Assembly (NCBI GenBank): GCA_902362925.1
Contig: CABIYL010000004.1
From: Pseudoflavonifractor sp902362925
GTDB lineage: Bacteria > Bacillota > Clostridia > Oscillospirales > Oscillospiraceae
DNA length: 64,000 nt
Reading direction: 5' to 3' (one strand)
In this document: positions 42,036-50,612 of the stretch, piece after piece
How positions within the stretch are numbered: position 1 is the stretch's first letter
How the letters are laid out: the number at the start of each line of letters is the position of its first letter
Notes under the pieces: generated by a model
The model's input: only the letters and a program-made list of their open reading frames with translations
Told to the model about the DNA's origin: nothing
Databases searched by the model: none
Program-made: the position numbers and the translations under genes

Positions 42036-42979
42036 TCATAGGCCTCCAGGATTGCGTTGACATTCTGCTCCAGCCCGGCCCGGTAGGGGTCGGCGCTGTC
42101 CGTGGGTACCGCCTCGGCGCTCATCAGCATGGTCAGCTGGGCTACCTTGACCCCCGTCTCCCGGGACACCGCGTTGGCGGTGGCGTCGGAGCCGTTGGCC
42201 TCGGTGAAGATGGCGGGCAGCTGGTACTCTTCAATCAAATCCAGAATTTCCACCAGTTCCTTGGCGCTGGCCTCGCTGCCCGCCTCCTCCTCAATGGCCT
42301 TGACCACCGTCAGGCCCATGGCGTCGGCAAAGTAGCCGAAGCCCTCGTGGAAGGTGATAAGCTCTCTGGGCTCCAGGCCGGAGAGCTTGTCCCGCAGCTC
42401 CTCACCCAGAGCGGTCAGCTCGGCGGCGTAGGCCGCGGCGTTGTCCGCGTACAGCTGGGCGTTATCCGGGTCGGCCTGGGAGAGGGCGGCGGCGATGTTC
42501 TCCACCATCACGGCGGCCCGGGCAGGGTCCATCCAGATGTGGGGGTCATACTCGCCGTGGTCGTGGCCGTCGTGGTCCTCCTCGTCGCCGTGCTCGGCGT
42601 GCTCCTCGGCACTCTCGCCGTAGTGGAGGAGTGACACGCCCTCGGAGCAGTCCACCGTGGGCACGCCGCTGGACTCGATGGCGGCGGACATGGCGTCCTC
42701 CAGGCCCACGCCGTTGAGCAGCAGCAGGTCGGCGCCCTGGATGGCCTTCATGTCGTTGACGCTCAGGGTGTAATCGTGGAGGCAGCTCATGGGCTGGTTG
42801 ATGACAGCCTGTGTCTCCACGCCCTCCGCGCCCTCAATCACCCGGCTGGTGAAGAGATAGATGGGGTAGGTCATGGCCGCCACAGTCAGGGTGTTGTCCT
42901 CCTCCGCCGGGGCAGAGGCCGGGCCGCAGCCGGACAGCAGCAGCGCAAGGCTCAGGAACAGGGGAATGAGTTTCTTCAT
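42032..42979 (-). CDS. znuA: Zinc ABC transporter substrate-binding lipoprotein
   Basis: The 315-residue exported protein has a lipobox LLSGC with Cys18. Cluster A-1 metal-binding features are visible: His in SCLHDYTLSVNDMKAIQGAD, a histidine/acidic loop with many His, Asp and Glu (about residues 125-145) followed by YDPHIWMDP, and FHEGFGYFADAMGL. The His-rich loop is typical of zinc-binding ZnuA/AdcA proteins. ATG 42979 follows GAGGT; the longer frame to 43081 would run through the promoter hairpin and is rejected. Confidence 0.93.
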   Translation of the reverse strand: MKKLIPLFLSLALLLSGCGPASAPAEEDNTLTVAAMTYPIYLFTSRVIEGAEGVETQAVINQPMSCLHDYTLSVNDMKAIQGADLLLLNGVGLEDAMSAAIESSGVPTVDCSEGVSLLHYGESAEEHAEHGDEEDHDGHDHGEYDPHIWMDPARAAVMVENIAAALSQADPDNAQLYADNAAAYAAELTALGEELRDKLSGLEPRELITFHEGFGYFADAMGLTVVKAIEEEAGSEASAKELVEILDLIEEYQLPAIFTEANGSDATANAVSRETGVKVAQLTMLMSAEAVPTDSADPYRAGLEQNVNAILEAYE

Positions 42980-43001
42980 ACAATACCTCGCCAATAAAAT
43001 A

Positions 43002-43069
43002 CCTGCCGGACCGCGCTTTCCCGCAGGTCCGGCAGGCTTTATTATACCGCTCTTTGCACATTTTGTAAA
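43002..43069 (-). promoter_or_regulatory. znuA promoter followed by a strong leader hairpin
   Basis: On the minus strand TTTACA (43064-43069), 17 bases, TATAAT (43041-43046). About five bases after, an 11-bp perfect stem begins (43026-43036 with 43002-43012; CCTGCCGGACC/GGTCCGGCAGG), followed by TATTTTATT. The hairpin could end transcripts arriving from the MarR gene, protect the new transcript's 5' end, or attenuate it. Confidence 0.6.
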
Positions 43070-43084
43070 ATGTTTTCCCACTTG

Positions 43085-43540
43085 TCAGGTGGATTTTCCC
43101 CCGAACAGAGTTTCACACCGGTCCAAATTGTCCCGGATGTGCTCCAAATCCCGCTGAAGCCGCTCCAGCTCATCCGGGGAGAAGCCCTGGCACAGCAGCT
43201 CCTCAAGCTGCTCAAAGCCCTCCTGGACCTTGGCCGCCTTCTCCCGTCCGGCGTTGGTGAGCCGGACCAGGTAGGACCGGCGGCTGCCCGGGTGATCCTC
43301 CCGGCGGATGAGCCCCATCTCCTCCAGCCGGTCCAAAGCGCGGGAGAGGGTGGCGGCGTCCAGCATGCACTCGTCAGCCAGCTCACGCTGGGTCAGGCCG
43401 TCCCCCTGGAGCAGCCGGGCGAGAATCCGGGGCTGGCCCTGGCCCAGGGTGAGCCCCAGGCTGGAGAACCAGGGCTGGAGCAGTCGACGTCGGCTCAGGT
43501 CCATCTGAAACAAAATGGTGCGCAGCGCATCGTTTTTCAT
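43085..43540 (-). CDS. MarR-family transcriptional regulator
   Basis: The 151-residue protein has the MarR winged helix: GLTQRELADECMLDAATLSRALDRLEEMGLIRR (about residues 48-80) and the wing DHPGSRRSYLVRLT. It is the last gene of the operon with two ABC half-transporters, 12 bases downstream of the second. A 25-base palindrome over the operon's -10 is its likely operator, so it would repress its own operon until a drug-like or metabolic ligand binds. Confidence 0.93.
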   Translation of the reverse strand: MKNDALRTILFQMDLSRRRLLQPWFSSLGLTLGQGQPRILARLLQGDGLTQRELADECMLDAATLSRALDRLEEMGLIRREDHPGSRRSYLVRLTNAGREKAAKVQEGFEQLEELLCQGFSPDELERLQRDLEHIRDNLDRCETLFGGKST

Positions 43541-43552
43541 GGCGCTCCCCCC

Positions 43553-45406
43553 TTACTCCAGCTCGAACTGGCCGGTGTAGAGCTGGTAATACCGGCCCTT
43601 CTGGGCCAGCAGCTCCTCGTGATTGCCTCGCTCGATGATCCGTCCCTGCTCCAGCACCAGGATAGCCTGGGCATTGCGGACGGTGGAGAGCCGGTGTGCG
43701 ATGACGAACACGGTGCGCCCCTCCATGAGCCGGTCCATACCCAGCTCGATGAGCTGCTCGGTGCGGGTATCCACCGAGCTGGTGGCCTCGTCCAGCACCA
43801 GCACCGGCGGCGCCGCCACAGCCGCCCGGGCGATGGTGAGCAGCTGGCGCTGGCCCTGGGACAGGTTGGCGCCGTCGGAGGTGAGCATAGTGTTGTACCC
43901 GTCGGGCAGGCGGCGGATGAAGGAGTCCGCGTTGGCCAGTCTGGCCGCCTCCTTCACCTCCTCATCGGTGGCGTCCAGCCTGCCGTACCGGATGTTCTCC
44001 AGGATGGTGCCGGTGAAGAGGTGGGCGTCCTGGATGACCATGGCCATGGACCGGCGCAGGTCGTCCTTGCGGATGTCCCGCAGGTCGATGCCGTCGTAGG
44101 TGATGGTGCCCTCATTGAGCTCGTAGAACCGGTTGATCAGGTTGATAATGGTGGTCTTGCCCGCGCCGGTGGAGCCCACAAAGGCGATCTTCTGTCCCGG
44201 CTTGGCAAAGAGGTCGATGCCGTGGAGGATGGTCTTTTTGCTGTTGTACCCGAACACCACGTTGTGGAACCGCACGTCTCCCCGCAGGGGCACCAGCTTG
44301 ACCGTCCCATCGGTCTGGGGCACCCGCCAGGCGTAGATACCGTCGGTGTCCTCGGTGAGGGTACCGTCGGCGTTCTCCCGGGCACGGCACAGGGTGACCT
44401 TGCCCTCGTCCACCTCGGGCTGCTCCTCCATCATCTCAAAAATCCGCTCCGCGCCCGCCAGAGCCGCCATCAGCAGGTTGACCTGCTGGGTGAACTGGTT
44501 CATGGGCATGGCGCTCTGCCGGACGTACACCAGGTAGGCGGACAGACTGCCCAGGTCCATCAGCCCGGAGAGGACGAACATGCCGCCCATGCAGGCGGAC
44601 ACGGCGTAGTTGAAATAGGACAGGCTGACGATGGTGGGCACTGTCATGCCCGAGTAGGTGACGGCCTTGGTGGCCGCCTTCCGCAGGTCCTCGTTCTTGC
44701 GGCAGAAGGTCTCAAAGTCCTGGGGCTCGTGGTTGAACACCTTCTCCACCTTCTGGCCGGAGACCATCTCCTCGATGAAGCCGTTCAGGTCGCCCAGCCT
44801 GGCCTGCTGCTCGTTGTAGTACCGGCGGCTGCGCCTGCCGTTCCAGCGGATGAACAGGGCCATAGCCGCCAGGAAGGCGATGACAATCAGGGACAGGCGG
44901 AAATTGAGCACCAGCAGCATGGTAATGGTGCCCACCACCATGATGGCGCTCTGGATGATCATGGTGAAGGAGTTGTTGAGCATATTGGTGAGGGTGTCCA
45001 CGTCGTTGGTAAAGCGGCTCATCAGCTCGCCGTGGGTGTGGGCGTCAAAGTACCGCAGGGGCAGTGTCTGGACGTGGGCAAACAGGTCGGCCCGGATCTC
45101 GGCCACCACCTGCTGGCCAGTGTGAGCCATGAGCTGGTTGTAGCCCCAGGTGGCGGTGGCGCCCGCCAGGTACATCACACCCATCATCAGCAGCATGGTC
45201 AGCAGTCCGCCCACATCTCCGGGCAGTACGTACCGGTTGATGACCGGCTTGAGCAGATAGGTGCCGAAAATATTGGCGCCGCTTCCGATGAATACCATCA
45301 CCGCCACGGCGGCCAGAGCCAGCTTGTGGCGGCCCAGATAGCGCATCAGCTGACCCACGGTCTTTCTGACGTCCTTGGGCCCACGGCCTTTTACCATTGC
45401 AGCCAT
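43553..45406 (-). CDS. ABC exporter half-transporter (second of pair)
   Basis: This 617-residue type IV ABC exporter subunit has six membrane helices (about 25-320), an NBD with Walker A GSTGAGKTT (about 413-421), signature LSQGQRQL and Walker B VLVLDEATSSVD. An insertion of about 40 residues (TLCRARENADGTLTEDTDG...) lies between membrane and NBD parts, seen in heterodimeric relatives. The start codon overlaps the stop of the partner gene. By analogy with BmrCD/LmrCD-type pairs it would form a heterodimer exporting drugs or peptides; the substrate is unknown. Confidence 0.93.
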   Translation of the reverse strand: MAAMVKGRGPKDVRKTVGQLMRYLGRHKLALAAVAVMVFIGSGANIFGTYLLKPVINRYVLPGDVGGLLTMLLMMGVMYLAGATATWGYNQLMAHTGQQVVAEIRADLFAHVQTLPLRYFDAHTHGELMSRFTNDVDTLTNMLNNSFTMIIQSAIMVVGTITMLLVLNFRLSLIVIAFLAAMALFIRWNGRRSRRYYNEQQARLGDLNGFIEEMVSGQKVEKVFNHEPQDFETFCRKNEDLRKAATKAVTYSGMTVPTIVSLSYFNYAVSACMGGMFVLSGLMDLGSLSAYLVYVRQSAMPMNQFTQQVNLLMAALAGAERIFEMMEEQPEVDEGKVTLCRARENADGTLTEDTDGIYAWRVPQTDGTVKLVPLRGDVRFHNVVFGYNSKKTILHGIDLFAKPGQKIAFVGSTGAGKTTIINLINRFYELNEGTITYDGIDLRDIRKDDLRRSMAMVIQDAHLFTGTILENIRYGRLDATDEEVKEAARLANADSFIRRLPDGYNTMLTSDGANLSQGQRQLLTIARAAVAAPPVLVLDEATSSVDTRTEQLIELGMDRLMEGRTVFVIAHRLSTVRNAQAILVLEQGRIIERGNHEELLAQKGRYYQLYTGQFELE

Positions 45407-47142
45407 TATTCCAGCGCTCCTTTCTGCTGAGACTGATAGAGCCCCTGGTAGAAGGGGTTGGAGGCCATCAGGCTCTCGTGGGTGCCCACGGCGCTGATTT
45501 TTCCGTCCTCCAGGATGAGGATCTGGTCGGCGTCCTGGACGGAGGTCACCCGCTGGGCGATGATGATCTTGGTGGTGCCGGGCAGGCCGTCGGCCAGGCC
45601 CTGGCGGATTTTGGCCTCAGTGGCCGTGTCCACAGCGGAGGTGGAGTCGTCCAGGATGAGCACCTTGGGATTTTTCAGGATGGCCCGTGCGATGCACAGC
45701 CGCTGCTTCTGGCCGCCGGACACGTTGACGCCGCCCTGGCCCAGCTCGGTGTCGTACCCGTTCTGGAGCCGGTCGATGAACTCGTCCACGCAGGCAATAC
45801 GACAGGCGGCATCAATCTCCTCATCGGTGGCGTGGTCGTTGCCCCAGCGGAGGTTGTCCTTCACTGTGCCGGAGAAGAGGGTATTCTTCTGGAGCACCAT
45901 GGCGATGGCGTCCCGCAGATGCTCCAGGGGGTACTCCTTCACGTTGCGGCCGTCCACATACACCGCGCCGTCGGTGACGTCGTAGAGCCGGGGAATGAGC
46001 TGGACCAGTGTGGACTTGGCCGAGCCGGTCTGGCCCAGGATGCCCACCGTCTGCCCCGCCTCAATACGGAAGGACACGTGGTCCAGCACATTCTCGCCCT
46101 CCCCTGCCCGGTAGCGGAAGGTCACGTCGTCGAACACAATCTCGCCCCGCTCCACCTTGGCGTCGGGATCGGTGACGCCGGGGAGCTCGGTGATGTCGAT
46201 CTCCTCGTCCATGACCTCCAGAATCCGGCGGCAGGAGGCCAGGGACCGGGTGAGCATCAGGAATACGGCGGAGAACATCATCAGGGAGTTGAGGACCTGG
46301 AGCACATAGCTGAGGAAGCCGGTCAGGTCGCCCACCTCCATGCCTCCCACCATGGTCAGCCGGCCGCCGAACCAGAGGATGGCCAGGATGGTGGCGTACA
46401 TGATAAGCTGCATGGCGGGCATGTTCAGGGCAGCCAGACGGAAGGCCCGCTCGGTGGTGTCCCGCAGGTTTTTGTTGACCTCTTCGAACTTCTCCACCTC
46501 ATAATCTCCCCGGACACAGGCTTTTACCACCCGGATGGCGGTCAGGTTCTCCTGGATAATCCGGTTGACCTGGTCCATGGCGCCCTGCATCTTGCCGTAC
46601 ATGGGCCGCACCCGCTTGACAATCTGCCACAGCAGGATGCCCAGCAGAGGCGCCGCCACCAGGAAGACCACTGCCAGCCTGGGGCTCATGCGGAAGGACA
46701 GGCCCAGGGCCATGACCATCATAATGGGGGACCGGACGCCGGGACGCAGGCCGGTGGCCACCGCGTTCTGCACAGCGGTCACGTCGCTGGTAAGCCGGGT
46801 GACCAGAGAGGCGGTCTGGAACCGGTCGGTGTTGGCAAAGGAGAAGGCCTGAATCTTGCGGTACTCCTCCTTCCGCAGCTCAGCGCCCAGGCCCTGGCCG
46901 CAGATGGCGGCAAACCGTGCGCTGCCGGCGCCGAAGAGCAGCGCCAGCAGGGCGCACACGCCCATCATGGCGCCACGGGTGAAGATGTAAGTTGTATCCC
47001 CGTTTTTGACGCCCACATCCACGATGTCCGCCATCAGAAAGGGGATGATCAGCTCAAAGACCGCCTCAATGGCGATACAGAGCACTGCCAGTATGGTGTA
47101 TTTCCGGTAGGGCTTCAGGTAGGAAAAAATCCGCAGAAGCAC
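45406..47142 (-). CDS. ABC exporter half-transporter (first of pair)
   Basis: At 578 residues it has six membrane helices (about 12-300) and an NBD with Walker A GQTGSAKST (about 364-372), signature VSGGQKQRL and Walker B VLILDDSTSAVD. The residue after Walker B is Asp instead of the catalytic Glu, as expected for the degenerate site of heterodimeric exporters. The start is GTG 47142 (MLLRIFSYLKPYRKY), with GAGGAGGG seven bases upstream; the longer frame to 47397 runs through promoter and terminator. First gene of the MarR operon. Confidence 0.93.
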   Translation of the reverse strand: MLLRIFSYLKPYRKYTILAVLCIAIEAVFELIIPFLMADIVDVGVKNGDTTYIFTRGAMMGVCALLALLFGAGSARFAAICGQGLGAELRKEEYRKIQAFSFANTDRFQTASLVTRLTSDVTAVQNAVATGLRPGVRSPIMMVMALGLSFRMSPRLAVVFLVAAPLLGILLWQIVKRVRPMYGKMQGAMDQVNRIIQENLTAIRVVKACVRGDYEVEKFEEVNKNLRDTTERAFRLAALNMPAMQLIMYATILAILWFGGRLTMVGGMEVGDLTGFLSYVLQVLNSLMMFSAVFLMLTRSLASCRRILEVMDEEIDITELPGVTDPDAKVERGEIVFDDVTFRYRAGEGENVLDHVSFRIEAGQTVGILGQTGSAKSTLVQLIPRLYDVTDGAVYVDGRNVKEYPLEHLRDAIAMVLQKNTLFSGTVKDNLRWGNDHATDEEIDAACRIACVDEFIDRLQNGYDTELGQGGVNVSGGQKQRLCIARAILKNPKVLILDDSTSAVDTATEAKIRQGLADGLPGTTKIIIAQRVTSVQDADQILILEDGKISAVGTHESLMASNPFYQGLYQSQQKGALE

Positions 47143-47175
47143 AGGCCGTCCCTCCTCAATTGCAGTTCTTATTGT

Positions 47176-47217
47176 TGCGTATGCAATTATTGTATACGCA
47201 TCACTTGCATCTGTCAA
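47176..47217 (-). promoter_or_regulatory. Promoter with MarR-type palindrome
   Basis: On the minus strand TTGACA (47212-47217), 17 bases, TACAAT (47189-47194). Bases 47176-47200 form a 25-base palindrome TGCGTAT-N-CAAT-N-ATTG-N-ATACGCA, with only positions 8, 13 and 18 unpaired, covering the -10. It is the obvious operator for the MarR protein at the end of the operon. Confidence 0.85.
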
Positions 47218-47248
47218 CCCCGGCCCCTGTTTCCGCTGCGATGGAGGC

Positions 47249-47296
47249 AAAAAGAGCGCCCTGTCCGCCACAAAACCAGACGGACAGGACGCTCTC
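47249..47296 (-). terminator. Terminator of the TetR-ABC operon
   Basis: On the minus strand GAGCG-CCTGTCCG and CGGACAGG-CGCTC pair with one bulge and end in TTTTTG, 11 bases after the permease stop. Confidence 0.8.
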
Positions 47297-47306
47297 TCAT
47301 GTATAT

Positions 47307-48107
47307 TTATAGATGCAGGTCTTTGCGGCGGAACACCGTGACAGCCAGCGCCGACAAGAGGACAGCGCCCGCCAGCAGAATGGCCGCGCACAGCCACGCT
47401 CCGCTCTCTCCGTTTACCAGGCCCTCAGCCTGATAGAGAGAGAAGATGGTGGCGTACTTCATGTTCTCCAGCTTGCCGCCCATGTTGGCCAGCATCTGCA
47501 CCACATACATGAGCACCGGCACACCCGCCCCAAAGGCCAGGCTGTATCTGGTGTCCTGGAAGGCGCAGGAGCACAGGAAGCAGAAGCCGCCGATGAACAG
47601 CTGGAGGAACAGCAATCCCATATTGAGCCGCAGCAGCTCCGCTGTCGCCAGCTCTCCCGGGAACAGGGCCTGGGCTGTGGCCAGCTCCAGGGCGGTGCAG
47701 TAGGCCAGCAGCAGGAACATGCCCGTAAAGAGTGCGGCCAGCTGGGTGAGGGCCACGGTGGTGCGGCGCACCGGCGCCGCCAGCAGGGATGCCATGCTGC
47801 CCCGGTCCACGTATTTGGCCACCAGGCCGTTTGCCCGGATGATGGTGTACACCATGGGGAACACCAGCATGAGCATGCCGTAGAGGTAGGAGATCATGAA
47901 TCCGGCCAGGGTGTCCCCCGTACCCGTCATGCCCACCGCCGCCATCACCTCAGGCATCAGCTCTTCAAACTGCTTGAGGGCATCGGCCATCTCCGGATCG
48001 AACATGCCGATGATCATGGTGATGTAGAGGGTCAGAACACCCGCAATGAGCACCAGCAGCTTCCAGGAGCTCTTCAGTTCCTTCTTGTACAGCGTCAGAT
48101 TGATCAT
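47307..48107 (-). CDS. ABC-2 type transporter permease
   Basis: The 266-residue protein has six predicted membrane helices (about 17-35, 68-90, 112-135, 155-180, 185-205 and 237-256) and no enzymatic motif. It is the membrane partner of the ATPase encoded just upstream, whose stop overlaps its start by four bases. The size fits ABC-2 permeases of bacitracin or other antibiotic exporters (ABC-2_3/YhaP type), but the substrate is not visible. Confidence 0.88.
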   Translation of the reverse strand: MINLTLYKKELKSSWKLLVLIAGVLTLYITMIIGMFDPEMADALKQFEELMPEVMAAVGMTGTGDTLAGFMISYLYGMLMLVFPMVYTIIRANGLVAKYVDRGSMASLLAAPVRRTTVALTQLAALFTGMFLLLAYCTALELATAQALFPGELATAELLRLNMGLLFLQLFIGGFCFLCSCAFQDTRYSLAFGAGVPVLMYVVQMLANMGGKLENMKYATIFSLYQAEGLVNGESGAWLCAAILLAGAVLLSALAVTVFRRKDLHL

Positions 48108-48928
48108 GTCCGGTCACCCCCATAGTAGTGCAGGAAAATCTCCTCCAGCGACTGCCGTGCGGTGACGGTTACCCTCCTCGGCTGCTCCGGGTCCTGCCGG
48201 CCGCCGAACTCCCTGGCAAACTCCGCCGCTGTCTGCTCCTGGTCCAGGGTGACCGTATAGGTCCTGACGTGCCGTTCCCGCAGGGCCTGGGCACTGTCCA
48301 GAGCCACCAGCCTGCCGTCACGGATAATACCGATCCGATCGCAGGTCCGGTCCACCTCCTCAAACATGTGGCTGGACATGAGGATGGTCTTGCCCCTCCC
48401 CTTTTCCTCCTGAATCAGCTCAACAAACCGGTTCTGCATCAGCGGGTCCAGGCCGCTGGTGGGCTCGTCCAGAATCAGGATGTCCGGGTCGTGCATGAAG
48501 GCGGCCACAATGCCGATCTTCTGCTTCATGCCCTTGCTCATCTTCTTGATTCTGCCCTTGGGGTCAATCTCAAACCGCTCCAGCAGCTCCTTCATTCTGC
48601 CGCTGTTCGGGAAACCACGGTATTTTCTGATGAAGGTGAGATACTCGTCGCCTCGCATCTCGTCGAAGAAGCAGATCTCTCCGGGGATATACCCCAGGTT
48701 CTTCTGAATCTGGACCGCATCACGCCAGCAGTCGTGCCCTGCAATGGTGCAGCTGCCGCTGTTGGCCTTGATAAAGCCCATCAGGTGACGGATGGTGGTG
48801 GTCTTTCCCGCGCCGTTGGGGCCCAGGAAGCCGAACACCTCCCCCTCCCCCACGTCCATGGTCAGGTCAAAGATCCCTTTTCCTCCGCCGTAGTCCCGGG
48901 TCAGATGCTCGATCCGGATGACACTCAT
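48104..48928 (-). CDS. ABC-2 type transporter ATP-binding protein
   Basis: The 274-residue ATPase has Walker A GPNGAGKTT (about residues 38-46), signature MSKGMKQKI (about 134-142), Walker B ILILDEPTSGLDP and H-loop MSSHMFEE. The C-terminal extension (about 215-274) is typical of drug or bacitracin ABC-2 exporters. It overlaps the TetR gene stop upstream by four bases, so the regulator, ATPase and permease form one coupled operon. Confidence 0.92.
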   Translation of the reverse strand: MSVIRIEHLTRDYGGGKGIFDLTMDVGEGEVFGFLGPNGAGKTTTIRHLMGFIKANSGSCTIAGHDCWRDAVQIQKNLGYIPGEICFFDEMRGDEYLTFIRKYRGFPNSGRMKELLERFEIDPKGRIKKMSKGMKQKIGIVAAFMHDPDILILDEPTSGLDPLMQNRFVELIQEEKGRGKTILMSSHMFEEVDRTCDRIGIIRDGRLVALDSAQALRERHVRTYTVTLDQEQTAAEFAREFGGRQDPEQPRRVTVTARQSLEEIFLHYYGGDRT

Positions 48929-49530
48929 AGATACTCCTCCCTGTACAACGCCTTTTTCAGCAGCTCCAGGAGCGGCTTCAAGCTCTCCATAATCTTCTCC
49001 GGTGGCTCCTCCGCATGGTCACGGATAAATCCGCTGGACACATAGGTCACCATCTGATACGCGCTGACCCGGTCTACTCCCGGCTTCAGCTTCTCCCAGT
49101 TCACATTCCGAAAGAGCAGCGCCGCCGCCTGCTCAATCTGACACTGGTTGGACCGCTCCAGCTCCTGCTCCAGCTGCCGGTTGTCCTCTTTCACAAGGGA
49201 CAGCAGAAAGGGGTACAGACCGGAGTAGGACTGCATCACCCGCAGCTTGATCTCGCTGGCCAGCCACAGGCAGTCAAAGAAATCGTCGTTTCCCTCCCGC
49301 ATCTCCCGGGAAATGATCTCGCAGGAAAATTGGAACAGGTATTGATACAGCGCCTGCTTTGTGCCGAAATAGTAGAACAGCGCCGCCTTGCTGACCCCTG
49401 CGGCCCTGGCCACGTCGTTCATGGAGGTCTTGGCGTAGCCGTTCCTGCCAAAGGCGTTCAATCCGGCGTCAATGATATTCCGCTGCTTTTCCGGCGGCAG
49501 ATTATGAAAATTCAACCGGCTATCCTCCAT
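48925..49530 (-). CDS. TetR-family regulator
   Basis: The 201-residue protein has the TetR N-terminal HTH (about 12-60: RNIIDAGLNAFGRNGYAKTSMNDVARAAGVSKAALFYYFGTKQALY) and a divergent helical ligand domain. ATG 49530 follows GAGGGGAG at eight bases; the longer frame to 49602 would cover its promoter. Two TTGACCG-type palindromes overlap that promoter, so it most likely represses its own operon, and the ABC-2 exporter genes are its targets. Confidence 0.92.
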   Translation of the reverse strand: MEDSRLNFHNLPPEKQRNIIDAGLNAFGRNGYAKTSMNDVARAAGVSKAALFYYFGTKQALYQYLFQFSCEIISREMREGNDDFFDCLWLASEIKLRVMQSYSGLYPFLLSLVKEDNRQLEQELERSNQCQIEQAAALLFRNVNWEKLKPGVDRVSAYQMVTYVSSGFIRDHAEEPPEKIMESLKPLLELLKKALYREEYL

Positions 49531-49552
49531 TGACGCCACTCCCCTCTCAAGC

Positions 49553-49602
49553 TTGACCGGACCGATCAAACACATTGTAGCACGTCTGACCGAATCGGTC
49601 AA
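49553..49602 (-). promoter_or_regulatory. TetR operon promoter with two operators
   Basis: On the minus strand TTGACC (49597-49602), 17 bases, TACAAT (49574-49579). A perfect 15-base palindrome TGACCGA-N-TCGGTCA (49587-49601) overlaps the -35, and a second, one-mismatch copy TTGACCGG-N-CCGATCAA (49553-49569) lies downstream of the -10. Confidence 0.85.
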
Positions 49603-49613
49603 ACAAAGTATTT

Positions 49614-49654
49614 AAAAAATGCGGCATCCGGATAACCGGATGCCGCATTTTTTG
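49614..49654. terminator. Terminator of the nucleoside ABC operon
   Basis: ATGCGGCATCCGG and CCGGATGCCGCAT pair perfectly around ATAA and are flanked by A- and T-runs. Confidence 0.92.
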
Positions 49655-49670
49655 CGTATAACGGACGCGG

Positions 49671-50612
49671 TCAGCGCTGTCCCTTGTCGTAGGGAATACC
49701 CTCGGCCTTGGGTGCGCGGGACTTGCTGGAGGTGAAGGCCAGGATGATGAGGGAGATGATATAGGGCAGCATGTTGTACACGCTGCTGGGCAGGTTGAGC
49801 GCGGCCAGGAAGTCGAAGCCGGTGTACACGTTGCCCAGGGCGCGGAACAGACCGAACACCAGGGCGGCCAGAGCGATGCGGGTGGGCTTCCACTGGCCGA
49901 AGATCATGACGGCCAGGGCCAGGAAGCCGAAGCCGGCCACGCCGTTCTCAAACTTCCACTCGCTGACGCCGGCGGTGATATAGACGATACCGCCCAGACC
50001 GCCCAGCACGCCGGAGATGAGGACGCCGGCATAGCGCATCTTGTACACGTTGATACCCACGGAGTCGGCAGCCTGGGGATGCTCGCCGCAGGCGCACAGA
50101 CGCAGACCGAAGCGGGTCTTGTACAGAGTCACATAGGCCAGCACCAGGGCGATGAGGGCCAGGAGCATGAACCAGTTGAACTCAAAGCCGGCGATGTTGA
50201 CGATAAAGGCCTTCTTGGGCTCGATATACTGGATGGTGGAGGAGACGTTGTTCACGTTCTCCGCAGTGTTCATGGCCTTGACAAACACGGTGGCGGCAGC
50301 GGTGCCCAGCAGGTTCATGGCGGTACCCACCAGGGTCTGGTCCGCCTTGAAGTTGATGGCGGCCACGGCCAGCAGCAGGGAGTACACCAGGCCCAGACCC
50401 ATGGCGGCCAGGACCACCAGCAGAAGCATGACCGGTGCGGAGGTACCGGCGGGCAGGAACTTCATCATCAGTGCGCCGCCCAGGGCACCCATGACCATGA
50501 TGCCCTCCAGGCCGATGTTAATGACGCCGGAGTGCTCCGAGAAGCAGCCGCCCAACGCCACCAGGATCAGGACGGAGGCAAAAATCAGTGTATACTGAAT
50601 GAGCAGTACCAT
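49671..50612 (-). CDS. Nucleoside ABC transporter permease (NupQ/YufQ-like)
   Basis: The 313-residue membrane protein has about eight helices. It carries the BPD_transp_2 pattern SEHSGVINIGLEGIMVMGA (about residues 25-43) and YKMRYAGVLISGVLGGLGG (about 190-208). It is the second permease of a BMP-type importer and shares one base with the first permease's stop codon. In Bacillus the related NupNOPQ imports guanosine and other nucleosides; the substrate here is inferred. Confidence 0.9.
   Translation of the reverse strand: MVLLIQYTLIFASVLILVALGGCFSEHSGVINIGLEGIMVMGALGGALMMKFLPAGTSAPVMLLLVVLAAMGLGLVYSLLLAVAAINFKADQTLVGTAMNLLGTAAATVFVKAMNTAENVNNVSSTIQYIEPKKAFIVNIAGFEFNWFMLLALIALVLAYVTLYKTRFGLRLCACGEHPQAADSVGINVYKMRYAGVLISGVLGGLGGIVYITAGVSEWKFENGVAGFGFLALAVMIFGQWKPTRIALAALVFGLFRALGNVYTGFDFLAALNLPSSVYNMLPYIISLIILAFTSSKSRAPKAEGIPYDKGQR

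Noticed and set aside
43553..49530. Phage-defence interpretation of the two regulator-linked ABC transporters
   Set aside because: Both are ordinary exporter systems with MarR and TetR regulators; no defence-type effector is nearby.
49531..49602. Longer N-terminus for the TetR regulator
   Set aside because: It would cover the -10, -35 and both operators; ATG 49530 has a good ribosome site.
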